The notes under the pieces: model-generated
What the model saw: the letters and a program-made list of their open reading frames with translations, nothing else
The model's database searches: none
What the model was told of the DNA's origin: nothing
Source: Streptomyces daqingensis
GTDB lineage: Bacteria > Actinomycetota > Actinomycetes > Streptomycetales > Streptomycetaceae
Assembly: GCF_014645895.1 (NCBI RefSeq)
Contig: NZ_BMMP01000005.1
Location: 1-64,000 of the forward strand
Length of the DNA: 64,000 nt
Direction of reading: 5' to 3'
Part shown: positions 14,908 to 23,473 of the stretch, piece by piece
Layout of the letters: each line of letters begins with the position of its first letter
How positions within the stretch are numbered: the stretch's first letter is position 1
Program-made: the position numbers and the translations under genes

Positions 14908-16535
14908 AGCAGGTCCTCACTGGTGACGGGGTCGGGGAGCGGGAGGGGCGCGGGCGTGCGTTCTTCGACCGGCCGTTCCGAGCCGACGGTGCCGCCGGGG
15001 TCCGGCAGGCCGGGGGTCTGGGCGGGAACGGACGCCGCGGCCGGGCTCTCGGACGGCGGGCCGCCGTGCGTCCAGGGCGTGTCCTCCACGTCGGGCAGGC
15101 CCGGGCCGCCGCGCGGGGAGTGCTCGAAGAGCGTCCAGCACAGGCGGTCCCCCTTCTCGGGGACCGTGCCGGGTGCCGGCTCCTTGCTCCGGCCCATGCC
15201 GTTCGTCAGCCGGAGCGTCAGCGTGCCCGGACCGTGGCCGTCGACGAACTCGGCGCTCTGGCGGGCGCCTTCGTCCATCGCCCGGTGCACCTTGCCCCCC
15301 TCGCTGAGGTGGGGCCGGTCCGTGGTCCGCAGGGTGACGAGGGGCCGCGGCATCGGCCGCTTCCCCTCCGACCAGGCCATCTCGACCTCGACGACCTCCC
15401 CTTCGAACGCCTCGCCCGCCAGGCGGCGTTCGGCCATCACCAGCGGGTCGTCGAGCGCCTCCTGGGCCTCCAGCCGGGCCTGCGCCTGCTCGCGTGCGGC
15501 GAGTTTGGCCGCCGCCGTGACGGCGTCGTCGAGGCGGGGCTGGGGCGGTTCGCCGCTGCGCACGCGGTCGCGGTGGCCCGTGTAGGACCAGCGGTCGCGC
15601 TTGAAGCGCTCGGCCACCCGCTCGCCCTCCGGCAGGCCGCGCAGCAGGTCGACGCCCCGCCACACCGCCTCCCAGGTGGGCCGCAGCTGCGACTCGATCA
15701 GCGTCCGCACCTCCTCCTCGGCGCCGTGCACGCCGGCGTCGAAGCGGGCCACGGCCGGCGCCAGCAGCTTGTTGTCGAAGGCGGGGTCCGTGGCCGGACC
15801 GGCCGGCGGGCACAGGAGCTGGCCGCCGGCGTCCCGTCCGGTCTCCGCGCGCAGCGCCGCCTCGGCTCCCGTCAGGCCCTCCGGCGGGTCGATCCACGCG
15901 AGCAGCGCCCCCAAGTGCTGGTCCTCCAGGGCGCTCTGACCCGTGGCCCAGTGCCGCGACAGCAGCTCCGTCATGGACGTCAGCAGGCACGAGCCGGGGA
16001 CCCGGGCACGCTCCCCGTACTGCGTGAGCCAGCGCCCCAGCAGTGGTACGCGCGGCGGAGCGGGGTAGGCGGCGTCCGGGTCGTCCTCGGCCGTGCGGCG
16101 GAAGCGCATGGAGCGTCCGAGCAGCCGGACGAACTCCACGCCGGGTCCGTTCGGGACGAGCAACTGCGGTGCGTCCACGCACAGTTCGGCCTGCACGGTC
16201 ACCTTCTTGCCCGTCTCCGGGTCGGTCTCCTTCCGTTCCTCGAACTCGACGTCGTCCAGGGCGGATTCGAGATGGGGGAGGAGCACTCCCGCCAGCCGGG
16301 CGAGGAACGCCCACCGCTGGTCCCTGTCGCGCGGCTGGGGGACGACGAGCAGTTCGGGGGCGGCGCGGTCGGTGCCGGCGAGAGCGCCGAGCGGTGCCCC
16401 GGCCTCTCCCGCCGTGGTCAACGGCACGAGAACCAGGGGGTGTTCGGCAAGGTGCCGGTGGCGGACGGTCGCACGCGGCCGGGCGCGGCCCGCGGCTGCT
16501 GCCTCCATGCGCGCCAGCGCGGACATCAGCGACAC
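14904..16535 (-). CDS. Unrecognised 543-residue protein of the nuclease-helicase operon
   Basis: I do not recognise a named domain in this protein. It starts at GTG 16535 (GGGAGG 4 bases upstream), has a long helical middle with RPTWEAVWRGVDLLRGLPEGE, a coiled stretch EQAQARLEAQEALDDPLVMA, then a small beta-rich part (VEVEMAWSEGKRPMPRPLVTL to LTLRLTNGMGR) that could be an OB-like or barrel fold, and a disordered Pro/Gly-rich tail. No signal, membrane segment or nucleotide-binding motif is seen. It lies 55 bases after the nuclease gene and its stop overlaps the helicase start (ATGA). Its obligate position between nuclease and helicase suggests an adaptor or DNA-binding subunit; that is inference. 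Confidence 0.8.
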   Translation of the reverse strand: MSLMSALARMEAAAAGRARPRATVRHRHLAEHPLVLVPLTTAGEAGAPLGALAGTDRAAPELLVVPQPRDRDQRWAFLARLAGVLLPHLESALDDVEFEERKETDPETGKKVTVQAELCVDAPQLLVPNGPGVEFVRLLGRSMRFRRTAEDDPDAAYPAPPRVPLLGRWLTQYGERARVPGSCLLTSMTELLSRHWATGQSALEDQHLGALLAWIDPPEGLTGAEAALRAETGRDAGGQLLCPPAGPATDPAFDNKLLAPAVARFDAGVHGAEEEVRTLIESQLRPTWEAVWRGVDLLRGLPEGERVAERFKRDRWSYTGHRDRVRSGEPPQPRLDDAVTAAAKLAAREQAQARLEAQEALDDPLVMAERRLAGEAFEGEVVEVEMAWSEGKRPMPRPLVTLRTTDRPHLSEGGKVHRAMDEGARQSAEFVDGHGPGTLTLRLTNGMGRSKEPAPGTVPEKGDRLCWTLFEHSPRGGPGLPDVEDTPWTHGGPPSESPAAASVPAQTPGLPDPGGTVGSERPVEERTPAPLPLPDPVTSEDLL

Positions 16536-16590
16536 GTCGCCTCCCGGTGACGCGCGTGACAACGCCCGTACCGGCGGCCGGGGCGGACGG

Positions 16591-17826
16591 TCAGCACATC
16601 GCCTCCCCGAGCGCTTCGGAGCGGAGCCGGGCGGCGCGGCGCAGCGCCGACCCGGCGGGATCGGCACGCTCTCCGTCCTCGTCCTCGGCCCGGTCCACAC
16701 TCTGCTGCGACGGGCCGTCGCTCCGGGTGCCGCTTTCGGAATCCGGGCCCAGGCCGGCGGCCTCCAGAACGGCGCCGATCGTGGTGAAGCCGCCGAGCTC
16801 GCCCCGGATCGACCTGCCCAGGGACTCGACGGCACCCGCCGCGCGGGCGCGTTCGCGGCAGTGGAAGGCGAGTTCGCAGCTGGAGAGGCATTCGGGCGCG
16901 TAGGCGGCGGGCACCGACTCGACGGCTGACGAGAGCTGCCCGGCCGGACGGGACGGATCGAAGACGGTGCCTTCCGGGACCTCGGCGGCGATCTCCTCCA
17001 GCCGGGTCAGGCGGGCGAGTTGGCGGCGCGTCGTGGCGCGCTGCTTGCGGATGTCGACGCCGTGCGCGGTCGGCAGGTTCGTGAAGTCCCGGGGGCACAC
17101 CAGCAACGCCCGCTCCCGGACCGGAGCTTGACCACCGGGGGCCGCCTCCTCCAGGGCCAGCGCGTAGACGGCTGCCTGGCGCGCTGCCGCTCCGACCTTC
17201 GCCGCGTCGGCCGAACCGTCGAGGATCGGGAAGGACTTGATCTCGACGACCGTCCAGCTGCCGTCGGGGTGCACAGCGATCGCGTCGGGCTCCAGGTACG
17301 CCGTCGAACCGGCGACGTCGAGCGCGAGCATCGGGTGGTACAGCAGCGACCAGCCCCCCGTGCCGCCCTCGTCCGTCCCCTCCACCGGGGGCGCGGCCGG
17401 CGGATCCTGCGAGGCCGCCGAGGGGAACAGCGCCGCGCGGGTGCGTGCCGTGCGCCCGGCGGGCCCGTCCGCGGAGAGGTCGGGGACGGTGACGGCGCCC
17501 GGCTCGGGGGGCGTCTCGCCGGTGGACGCGCACAGCAGCCGGATCAGCTCGGCGCCGCCGTCCGCCTTGACCTTCGCCTCGAACGAGTTGCCGCGCGCGA
17601 AGGCGAACTGCGACTGCCCGAAGGGGGCGGGGGCGCCCAACGCCTGGGCGAGCGCGGCCTTGTCGACCCCGGCGCCGTCCAGCAGCGCCCGGCGGCGGCA
17701 CCCCGGATTCGCGGCGAGGGCCGCCAGTGCGCGGGCGTCCAGCGGGCGCGGCAGGACTTCGGGACCGCCGCGCAGCTCGGCGAGGCGCCGGCGCAGTGCA
17801 GCGGTGCTGCCTTCGGTGTGGGTCAT
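16591..17826 (-). CDS. RecB-family PD-(D/E)xK nuclease with probable Fe-S cluster
   Basis: The 411-residue protein shows the RecB/Cas4-type nuclease motifs: GNSFE (79-83, GxxxE helix), D181 in EPDAIAV, E195 and K197 in VVEIKSF, and Q217/Y221 in [10 protein letters not shown] lone C43 near the N-terminus and C313, C317, C323 near the end give the split four-cysteine pattern that holds a 4Fe-4S cluster in AddB, Dna2 and Cas4; the spacing here is C-x3-C-x5-C. A Ser/Asp-rich tail follows. ATG 17826 has GAGG about 9 bases upstream; longer frames to 18183 run into the divergent promoter region. It heads the operon with the unknown protein and SF1 helicase. Confidence 0.85.
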   Translation of the reverse strand: MTHTEGSTAALRRRLAELRGGPEVLPRPLDARALAALAANPGCRRRALLDGAGVDKAALAQALGAPAPFGQSQFAFARGNSFEAKVKADGGAELIRLLCASTGETPPEPGAVTVPDLSADGPAGRTARTRAALFPSAASQDPPAAPPVEGTDEGGTGGWSLLYHPMLALDVAGSTAYLEPDAIAVHPDGSWTVVEIKSFPILDGSADAAKVGAAARQAAVYALALEEAAPGGQAPVRERALLVCPRDFTNLPTAHGVDIRKQRATTRRQLARLTRLEEIAAEVPEGTVFDPSRPAGQLSSAVESVPAAYAPECLSSCELAFHCRERARAAGAVESLGRSIRGELGGFTTIGAVLEAAGLGPDSESGTRSDGPSQQSVDRAEDEDGERADPAGSALRRAARLRSEALGEAMC

Positions 17827-18112
17827 CGGCGTTCGCCTCGGAGAAGACTGCAGTACCAGCGGAAGTCTGGCATCAACCGCTGACAGGCGACATCGCGACG
17901 CCCCGTTCGGCGGTTGCGGACAGCGGGTGCGTCCGTCCTCCGCGCGCCCGCGGGCCTGCGGGGCGGCGCTCCGGCCACCATGGGAGAAGCGGGCGAGGAC
18001 GTGCCGCGCCCCGAGGGGCCGCGGGCACGGACCGCGTGCCGCGACGGCCCGCGCGGTCCCCAACGCCCGTACGGCGTCCGGACGTTCCCATCGACGGTGG
18101 AAGAGGAGTCCC

Positions 18113-18709
18113 ATGGCAGCGCGCATCCTGCTGGTCCGGCACGGTGAGACCGAGTGGTCGACCACCGGGCAGCACACGGGCACGACCGACGTCCCGCTGC
18201 TCGACGCGGGGCGCCGCGACGCCGAACGCCTCGGACGCCGCCTCTACGGCCCGCCGTGGGACGGGCTTTCCGGTGCCGAAGTGCGCACCAGCCCGCTGTC
18301 GAGGGCGCGCGACACCTGCGACCTGGCGGGCTTCGGCGACCGGGCCGTCACGTGGGACGCGCTGAGGGAGTGGGACTACGGCGCGTACGAAGGGCTCACG
18401 ACGAAGCACATCCGGGAGCGGACGGGCACCGACTGGCTGATCTGGCGGGACGGCGCCCCCGAGGGCGAGAGCCCCGCCGCCATCGCCTCGCGCGTGGACG
18501 GCATCGTCGAGTGGGTGCGTTCGGCGGACCGTGACGTGCTGTTCTTCGCGCACGGGCACGTGCTGCGCGTCCTCGGCGCCCGCTGGCTCGGGCAGGAGAC
18601 CTACTTCGGCCACTGCCTGACGCTCTCGCCCGCGTCGCTGTCGGTGCTGGGCTGGGCCTACGGGAAGCCGGCCGTCGAACGCTGGAACGACACGGGCCAC
18701 CTGGGCTGA
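18113..18709 (+). CDS. Histidine phosphatase family protein (phosphoglycerate-mutase-like)
   Basis: This 198-residue cytosolic protein belongs to the histidine phosphatase superfamily. The nucleophile motif [11 protein letters not shown] is at residues 5-15, RxR-type residues follow in [10 protein letters not shown], the acid is in [10 protein letters not shown], and the second histidine in [18 protein letters not shown] 18113 follows GAGGAGTCCC, a good ribosome binding site. Members include acid phosphatases, fructose-bisphosphatases and mutases, so the substrate is not fixed. It stands alone, divergent from the nuclease operon across 286 bases in which I see no other gene. Confidence 0.88.
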   Translation: MAARILLVRHGETEWSTTGQHTGTTDVPLLDAGRRDAERLGRRLYGPPWDGLSGAEVRTSPLSRARDTCDLAGFGDRAVTWDALREWDYGAYEGLTTKHIRERTGTDWLIWRDGAPEGESPAAIASRVDGIVEWVRSADRDVLFFAHGHVLRVLGARWLGQETYFGHCLTLSPASLSVLGWAYGKPAVERWNDTGHLG

Positions 18710-18831
18710 CGCGCCCCCGGGCAGGCACCCGGCCCCCGGCACTCCGGTATCCGCAGGCCGCGGCTCGCAGCGGTGGGCCGGAGCCCGCGAACCGGGCGCC
18801 GTGCCCGCCCGGCTCGTCGTGCCGTGTGCCG

Positions 18832-20364
18832 TCAGGCCGTGCGCGGGCGGGGGACCCTGTTGTCCTGCTTGTTCTTCTCCTGCCGGGCGAGGAAGTCGCC
18901 GACGGTCTTCTCACCGGCGTACGGACTCAGCCGCTCAGCCGTCTTGTCCAGCATCGAGCTGATGCGCGAGGACTGCACGGGGCCGAGCAGCGCCAGGGCC
19001 TTGCTGCCGGCGTCCGCCGCCTCCTCGGGGCGGCGCATCGCGGCGAGGTCGCCCGCCAACTCCGCTGTGAACAGAGCCTTGTTGCGCACGAAATGCGGGT
19101 CCTGGAGGTCGACGGCACGGCGGGCGTTCTCCGCCGCGCGCTCCCAGTCGTGCAGCGCGGAGCGGCATTGCGCTTCGAGGCCCGCGAGTTCGGCCTCGCC
19201 GAAGAAGCTCATCCACGCGGGGTCGGTGTCCGAGATGCCGCGGTCGAAGAGGGTGTGCGCCCTGCTCAGAGCATCGTTGCAGGCGGAGGTGTCGCCCAGC
19301 CCGGCCCAGCCGCCCGCCTCCCGCATGGTGAGAAGCGACAGCAGCCGCGCCGAGCCGAGGTGTTTGGCCGCCTGCTGCCCGGCCTGCGCGGCGCGTACGG
19401 CCTCGCGGGGGCGGCCGGCGTCGCGGGCGAGGAACGCCGTGTTGCAGAAGGCGTGGGCCTCCAGCGCGGGGTCGGCGGCGACCCGGGCGGTGGCGAGCGC
19501 TTCGGCGTAGTGGGAACGGGCGTCGCCGTACCGGTCCGAGTCGTGTGCCAACCAGCCCACGGAGATGGCGAGTTCACCGGCGCCGTGGTGGATGCGGTCG
19601 GTGACGGACTGACGTTGCGGGACGCCCGCGTCGAGGAGTTCGTAGGCGGCCCGCAACGAGTCGCCGGCCTGCCGGTAGAGGCTGCCGGCGCCGTGCCGGT
19701 CGTCGAGCAGGCGGATGCGGCGTACGGCGTGCTCCAGGCTCTCTGCCTCGGATTCGCCGATGCGGCGGTGCGGGCGCGCAGCCGAGGGGCGGCCGCCGGT
19801 GGTCGCGGGCATGGCGGCCAGGGCGGCCGCCGGGCCGTTGATCATGAACGCGCGACGTAGCACGTCGCTCTCCTCGTGGATCTCGGGACATTCTGAACAG
19901 ATCGGGCAGGAAGGTGAGTTGTGGCAGGCGTCAGGGGCGTCGCTGGAGAAACCGGTGTCGCTGGGGCCAGTGTGACCAGAGGGGCTCCTGTGGCCGAAGA
20001 GGCTACGGGATTGCCCTTGACGGGGCGTCAGTTGTGGCGCTGAATTGTCACCTCCGTAAGCCTCTCCGGGGCGTGCTCCCCGGCCGCGGACGGCCTCTCG
20101 GGGGGCGAAGCCCATGTCGGTCAGCGTGCGGCCCGGGAACATGTGCAGGAAGACACGCTCGTAGGCGTAGTTGGGGCAGCGGATCTCGCCGGCCTCCACG
20201 CGCCCGATGTACCGGGCGTCGCAAGCGACTTGTTCGCCGATGGCCCGCGCCGCGCGGCGTACGGCGGCGGCGAACTCGGCCGGCGAGCGCGTGCCGCGCA
20301 GTCGCCGGAACGCTGTGTTGGGCACGCGGGGCGGGCCCTGTGACGCAGAAGATGTCGACGCCAT
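18832..20364 (-). CDS. HTH-TPR regulator with a four-cysteine cluster
   Basis: The 510-residue protein starts with a helix-turn-helix-type domain (about residues 15-105, with AIGEQVACDARYIGRVEAGE as a likely recognition region), then a poorly ordered linker that includes C147, C153, C156 and C159 (CHNSPSCPICSEC), a hydrophobic stretch MINGPAAALAAMPA, and a C-terminal array of TPR-like helices (about 215-490) with LAISVGWLAHDSDRYGDARSH, AHAFCNTAFLARDAGRPREA and similar repeats. This is the general plan of NsdA/NsdB-type Streptomyces regulators, but the sequence differs from what I recall of NsdA, so I do not name it. The start ATG 20364 has no clear ribosome binding site. It is divergent from a small protein gene at 20545. 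Confidence 0.82.
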   Translation of the reverse strand: MASTSSASQGPPRVPNTAFRRLRGTRSPAEFAAAVRRAARAIGEQVACDARYIGRVEAGEIRCPNYAYERVFLHMFPGRTLTDMGFAPREAVRGRGARPGEAYGGDNSAPQLTPRQGQSRSLFGHRSPSGHTGPSDTGFSSDAPDACHNSPSCPICSECPEIHEESDVLRRAFMINGPAAALAAMPATTGGRPSAARPHRRIGESEAESLEHAVRRIRLLDDRHGAGSLYRQAGDSLRAAYELLDAGVPQRQSVTDRIHHGAGELAISVGWLAHDSDRYGDARSHYAEALATARVAADPALEAHAFCNTAFLARDAGRPREAVRAAQAGQQAAKHLGSARLLSLLTMREAGGWAGLGDTSACNDALSRAHTLFDRGISDTDPAWMSFFGEAELAGLEAQCRSALHDWERAAENARRAVDLQDPHFVRNKALFTAELAGDLAAMRRPEEAADAGSKALALLGPVQSSRISSMLDKTAERLSPYAGEKTVGDFLARQEKNKQDNRVPRPRTA

Positions 20365-20544
20365 GGCCGGACGGTACAGGCTGTGACATGGTCAACACGC
20401 ACTGTTCGGCGGCAAACCGGATATCTCACCCGTCATCTGCCATGAAGTGCCATCCTTTGTGGGCGTCATATGCCGTACCTGTTGACGCTCGAAGCCGTTT
20501 ATCCCTGCATGACCACTGCGGAGCAGGTCCAAGGAGGGGTCTCG

Positions 20545-20928
20545 ATGCAGGAGAGCGGCCCGGTAGTCCGAGCTGCCGCCGGCGGTGTGCCGTGCGATCT
20601 GGTGACCGTGCCCGTGCGCCAAGGCCTGGAGGCGGTGGACATCCTGCGGCTGCGGGACGGCCTCGGTCCGGTGCTGTGCGACGGAGCGGGCGACACCCTC
20701 GGCTTCCTCGTACCGCCGGGCACAGCCGCGTGCTGGGATCTGCCCGGCAGCTCCTGCACCCAGACCCCCGGACGTCCCCGGACGGCCGCGCAGGAACTCC
20801 CCGCACCGGACGCCGGGTGGCTCGTGCCGCCCGAGGGCGCCTTCGGGGTGGCCACGGACGCGTCGCTGCTGCGTGCCGCGCTCGGTGAGGCGGCCCGCAC
20901 GATCAAGGCCGCCGACAGCTGCGGCTGA
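20545..20928 (+). CDS. Small PrimPol-core-like protein, unknown function
   Basis: This 127-residue protein has no recognised function. Its core, DLVTVPVRQGLEAVDILRL through GPVLCDGAGDTLGFLVPPGTA, follows the same pattern as the core of the protein at 11933 (PCGTVFDVV... GPVAVHRGRVLLFAAPGTA), so the two appear to be distant relatives; here the rest of that protein is missing. ATG 20545 is preceded by AAGGAGG at 8-9 bases. A TTGACG box lies at 20483 in the 180-base gap that it shares with the divergent HTH-TPR regulator, suggesting joint control. Confidence 0.75.
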   Translation: MQESGPVVRAAAGGVPCDLVTVPVRQGLEAVDILRLRDGLGPVLCDGAGDTLGFLVPPGTAACWDLPGSSCTQTPGRPRTAAQELPAPDAGWLVPPEGAFGVATDASLLRAALGEAARTIKAADSCG

Positions 20929-21054
20929 GATCAGCGTCGAGGCGCGGCTGCCGCGGACGATCCCCGCGCCGTCCGGCGTCTGCCCCGGGGTGAGGGCCCG
21001 CTGACGGACGGCCCACCACGCCGGACACCGCGCCCGTTCGGCGATACTGGCCGG

Positions 21055-22005
21055 GTGGCGAGGAGCAACCGGGGCGATACCGGAAAGGGCGGCGGCCAGG
21101 AGCGCGGCGGCCGGGGGCGCCGGGCACGGCAGGCGTTGACGGAGCGCGTCGGCGGCGGAACCGCCGAACTGCGGCCCGATCCCGACCGCGCGGACGGCTG
21201 GACGCTGTTCCTCGACGGCGCCCCGCAGTCCTACGTCGACCTCGCCGATCCGGAGTACCTCGGGTTCGACTACCAGCGCAGGATCGGCCACGTCATCGAC
21301 GCCGCCGCCCCGCCCGGACGTCCGCTGCACGTGCTACACCTCGGCGGGGGTGCCCTCACCCTCGCCCGCTACGTCGCGGCGACCCGGCCGCGCTCCACGC
21401 AGCAGGTTTTCGAGCGGGACACCGACTTGACGCAACTCGTCCGCGACGCACTGCCGTTGGAGCGCGGCTGGCGCATCCGGGTACGCGGCGGCGACGCCCG
21501 CGAGGGGCTGGGGAAGATTCCCGGGCAGTGGGCGGACCTCGTCGTCGCCGACGTCTTCAGCGGTGCCCGCACCCCCGCCCATCTCACGAGCGCCGAGTTC
21601 CTCCAGGAGGTGGGCCGGGTGCTGGCGCCCGGCGGGCTGTACGTGGCGAACATCGCCGACGGGCCGGGCTCCTCCGGCGCGGGGGAACAGGCCGGTGCCG
21701 GGGGGAAGCGCCCTCCGCTTGCGCATCTCCGTTCCCAAGTGGCAACCGTGCGGGCCTCGTTCACGCATGCCGCACTGATCGGCGAGCCGGCGGTGCTGCG
21801 CGGGCGCCGGTTCGGCAACGGAATTTTGGTCGGCGCGGACGGTGAGCTGCCGTACGCCGAGCTCACGCGCCGCGCCGCGGCGGACCCCAGGTCGGCGAGG
21901 GTCGAACACGGCGCCGCGCTGGAGCAGTTCGCCGCGGGAGCCGCGGTCGTCACGGACGCGACGGCTCTCCCCTCGCCCGCGCCGCCGGAGGGCGTCTTCG
22001 ACTGA
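21055..22005 (+). CDS. Spermidine-synthase-like methyltransferase-fold protein
   Basis: The 316-residue protein has a basic Gly/Arg-rich N-terminus (about 30 residues) and then the Rossmann fold of the spermine/spermidine synthase group. The binding loop is HVLHLGGGALTLARY (about residue 95-110), the acidic end of strand 2 is in QQVFERDTDL, and ADLVVADVFSGARTPAHL marks the active-site strand and loop. Polyamine synthases have a D-D/E catalytic pair and no extra basic tail, and this protein is more like the stand-alone actinobacterial fused-synthase fragments, so true aminopropyl transfer is uncertain. It starts at GTG 21055, 126 bases after the small gene at 20545, and may be co-transcribed. 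Confidence 0.78.
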   Translation: MARSNRGDTGKGGGQERGGRGRRARQALTERVGGGTAELRPDPDRADGWTLFLDGAPQSYVDLADPEYLGFDYQRRIGHVIDAAAPPGRPLHVLHLGGGALTLARYVAATRPRSTQQVFERDTDLTQLVRDALPLERGWRIRVRGGDAREGLGKIPGQWADLVVADVFSGARTPAHLTSAEFLQEVGRVLAPGGLYVANIADGPGSSGAGEQAGAGGKRPPLAHLRSQVATVRASFTHAALIGEPAVLRGRRFGNGILVGADGELPYAELTRRAAADPRSARVEHGAALEQFAAGAAVVTDATALPSPAPPEGVFD

Positions 22006-22136
22006 GCCGGCTGACGGGACCGGAGGCGGACGGGCGGTGCTCCCGGCCCGGGAGACGCGCGGTACGCGCACGACCGCTCGCCCTCCCCGACTCCCTTGCG
22101 TACGCCGCGACTTCAGTCCCGCGGATCAGCCGGAGC

Positions 22137-22694
22137 TCAGCCCTGGAAGGTCTCGATGCGCGGCGGCCCGTCGTCCCACCGGCAGAACACGGAGTGGGAG
22201 GGGGAGCCGTGCTTGGAGAAGGTCACCCGGATCCACGTGGTGTCCTTGAAGACCTGCGTGTCCCAGCCGTCGTCCGGGGTCGCCGAGACGAGCGTCGCGT
22301 AGTCGTCCTTCATGTCGAACACGGCGCGTCCGCCCGGGACATCGGTGCCGCGTACATCTCCCTCGGGCGCCGGCTGCTCGGTCTCCGGGGGCTGCGGCTG
22401 CGGTTTTCCGGTGCCGCCGGTAGCGCTCGGGGAGGGCTTCTCGGGCGGCTTCGGGGACTGCGAACCCGAGGGCGGCGGCGAGGAACGCGAAGGCGGGGGC
22501 TCCGGCTCCTGGGTGCCGGGCGCACCGGGGCGGGCCGTCGACGCCTCGTCGGACAGGGGCAACGTGCGCGGCGGGTCGTACTCCGTCCCGGCGAGGACCG
22601 TGTGCACCCCGAACCAGGACAGTGTCACCGCCGCGCTCGTGGCCAGAAACCACGCTGCCGCGTGCACCAGTGGTCGTCCCATCCCGGTCACCAT
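22137..22694 (-). CDS. Membrane-anchored proline-rich protein, unknown function
   Basis: This 185-residue protein has one hydrophobic segment near the start (about residues 10-33, LVHAAAWFLATSAAVTLSWFG), then a Pro/Ser/Glu/Lys-rich wall-spanning linker of about 75 residues, and an outer domain of about 65 residues with FDMKDDYATLVSATPDDGW and WIRVTFSKHGSPSHSVFCRW. It therefore sits outside the membrane with an N-terminal anchor. The start may be ATG 22694, GTG 22691 or ATG 22682; none has a strong ribosome binding site. It is divergent, with 46 bases between, from the response regulator gene and could be linked to that signalling pair. Confidence 0.75.
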   Translation of the reverse strand: MVTGMGRPLVHAAAWFLATSAAVTLSWFGVHTVLAGTEYDPPRTLPLSDEASTARPGAPGTQEPEPPPSRSSPPPSGSQSPKPPEKPSPSATGGTGKPQPQPPETEQPAPEGDVRGTDVPGGRAVFDMKDDYATLVSATPDDGWDTQVFKDTTWIRVTFSKHGSPSHSVFCRWDDGPPRIETFQG

Positions 22695-22740
22695 AGCGCT
22701 GTCCGGTTCACTCGGAAGGAGGATGGCGTAACGTGCCGCC

Positions 22741-23457
22741 ATGGCTCGTGTGCTCGTGGTCGAGGACGACCAGTTCGTCCGCTCCGCTCTGATCCGGCAC
22801 CTCACCGACGCCTCGCACGCGGTGCGCAGCGTCGGTACGGCACTTGAGGCCCTGCGCGAGGTGGCGCAGGTCGGATTCGACGTCGTCATCCTCGACCTGG
22901 GCCTTCCCGACCTCGACGGATCAGAGGCCCTGAAGATGCTGCGCGGCATCACCGACGTACCGGTGATCATCGCCACCGCGCGCGACAACGAGAACGAGAT
23001 CGTCCGGCTGCTCAACGACGGTGCGGACGACTACCTCGTCAAGCCCTTCTCCGTCGAGCACCTTTCGGCCCGCATGTCGGCCGTGCTGCGCCGCTCGCGG
23101 GGAGGAGGGGCGGGGAACGGATCCGGCCATGGTGACAACGCCGGGGTGCTGCGGGTGGGCGGGCTCGTCATCGATCCGCTGCGCCGGCAGGCCGAGCTGG
23201 ACGGGACGCTGCTGGACCTGACCCGGCGCGAGTTCGACCTGCTGGCCTTCCTCGCCGCACGTCCGGGCGTCGTGGTGGCCCGCAAGGACCTGCTCGCCCA
23301 GGTCTGGCAGCAGTCCTACGGGGACGACCAGACGATCGACGTTCATCTCTCCTGGCTGCGGCGGAAGTTGGGCGAGACCGCCGCGCGGCCCCGCTACCTG
23401 CACACGCTTCGCGGAGTCGGCGTGAAGCTGGAAGCGCCGAGGGAGCGGCAGCCATGA
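22741..23457 (+). CDS. OmpR-family response regulator
   Basis: This 238-residue regulator has a receiver domain (residues 1-120) with the acidic pair EDD at 8-10, phosphoacceptor D52 in ILDLGLPDLDG, T/S in IIATARD and lysine in YLVKPFS, followed by a Gly-rich linker and a winged-helix OmpR/PhoB domain (about 140-232) with DLTRREFDLLAFLA and DDQTIDVHLSWLRRKLGE. It lies 16 bases upstream of its sensor kinase gene and the pair matches SCO2801/SCO2800 of S. coelicolor by position, from memory. The target genes are unknown. Confidence 0.93.
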   Translation: MARVLVVEDDQFVRSALIRHLTDASHAVRSVGTALEALREVAQVGFDVVILDLGLPDLDGSEALKMLRGITDVPVIIATARDNENEIVRLLNDGADDYLVKPFSVEHLSARMSAVLRRSRGGGAGNGSGHGDNAGVLRVGGLVIDPLRRQAELDGTLLDLTRREFDLLAFLAARPGVVVARKDLLAQVWQQSYGDDQTIDVHLSWLRRKLGETAARPRYLHTLRGVGVKLEAPRERQP

Positions 23458-23473
23458 GGAAGGAACAGCGGGC

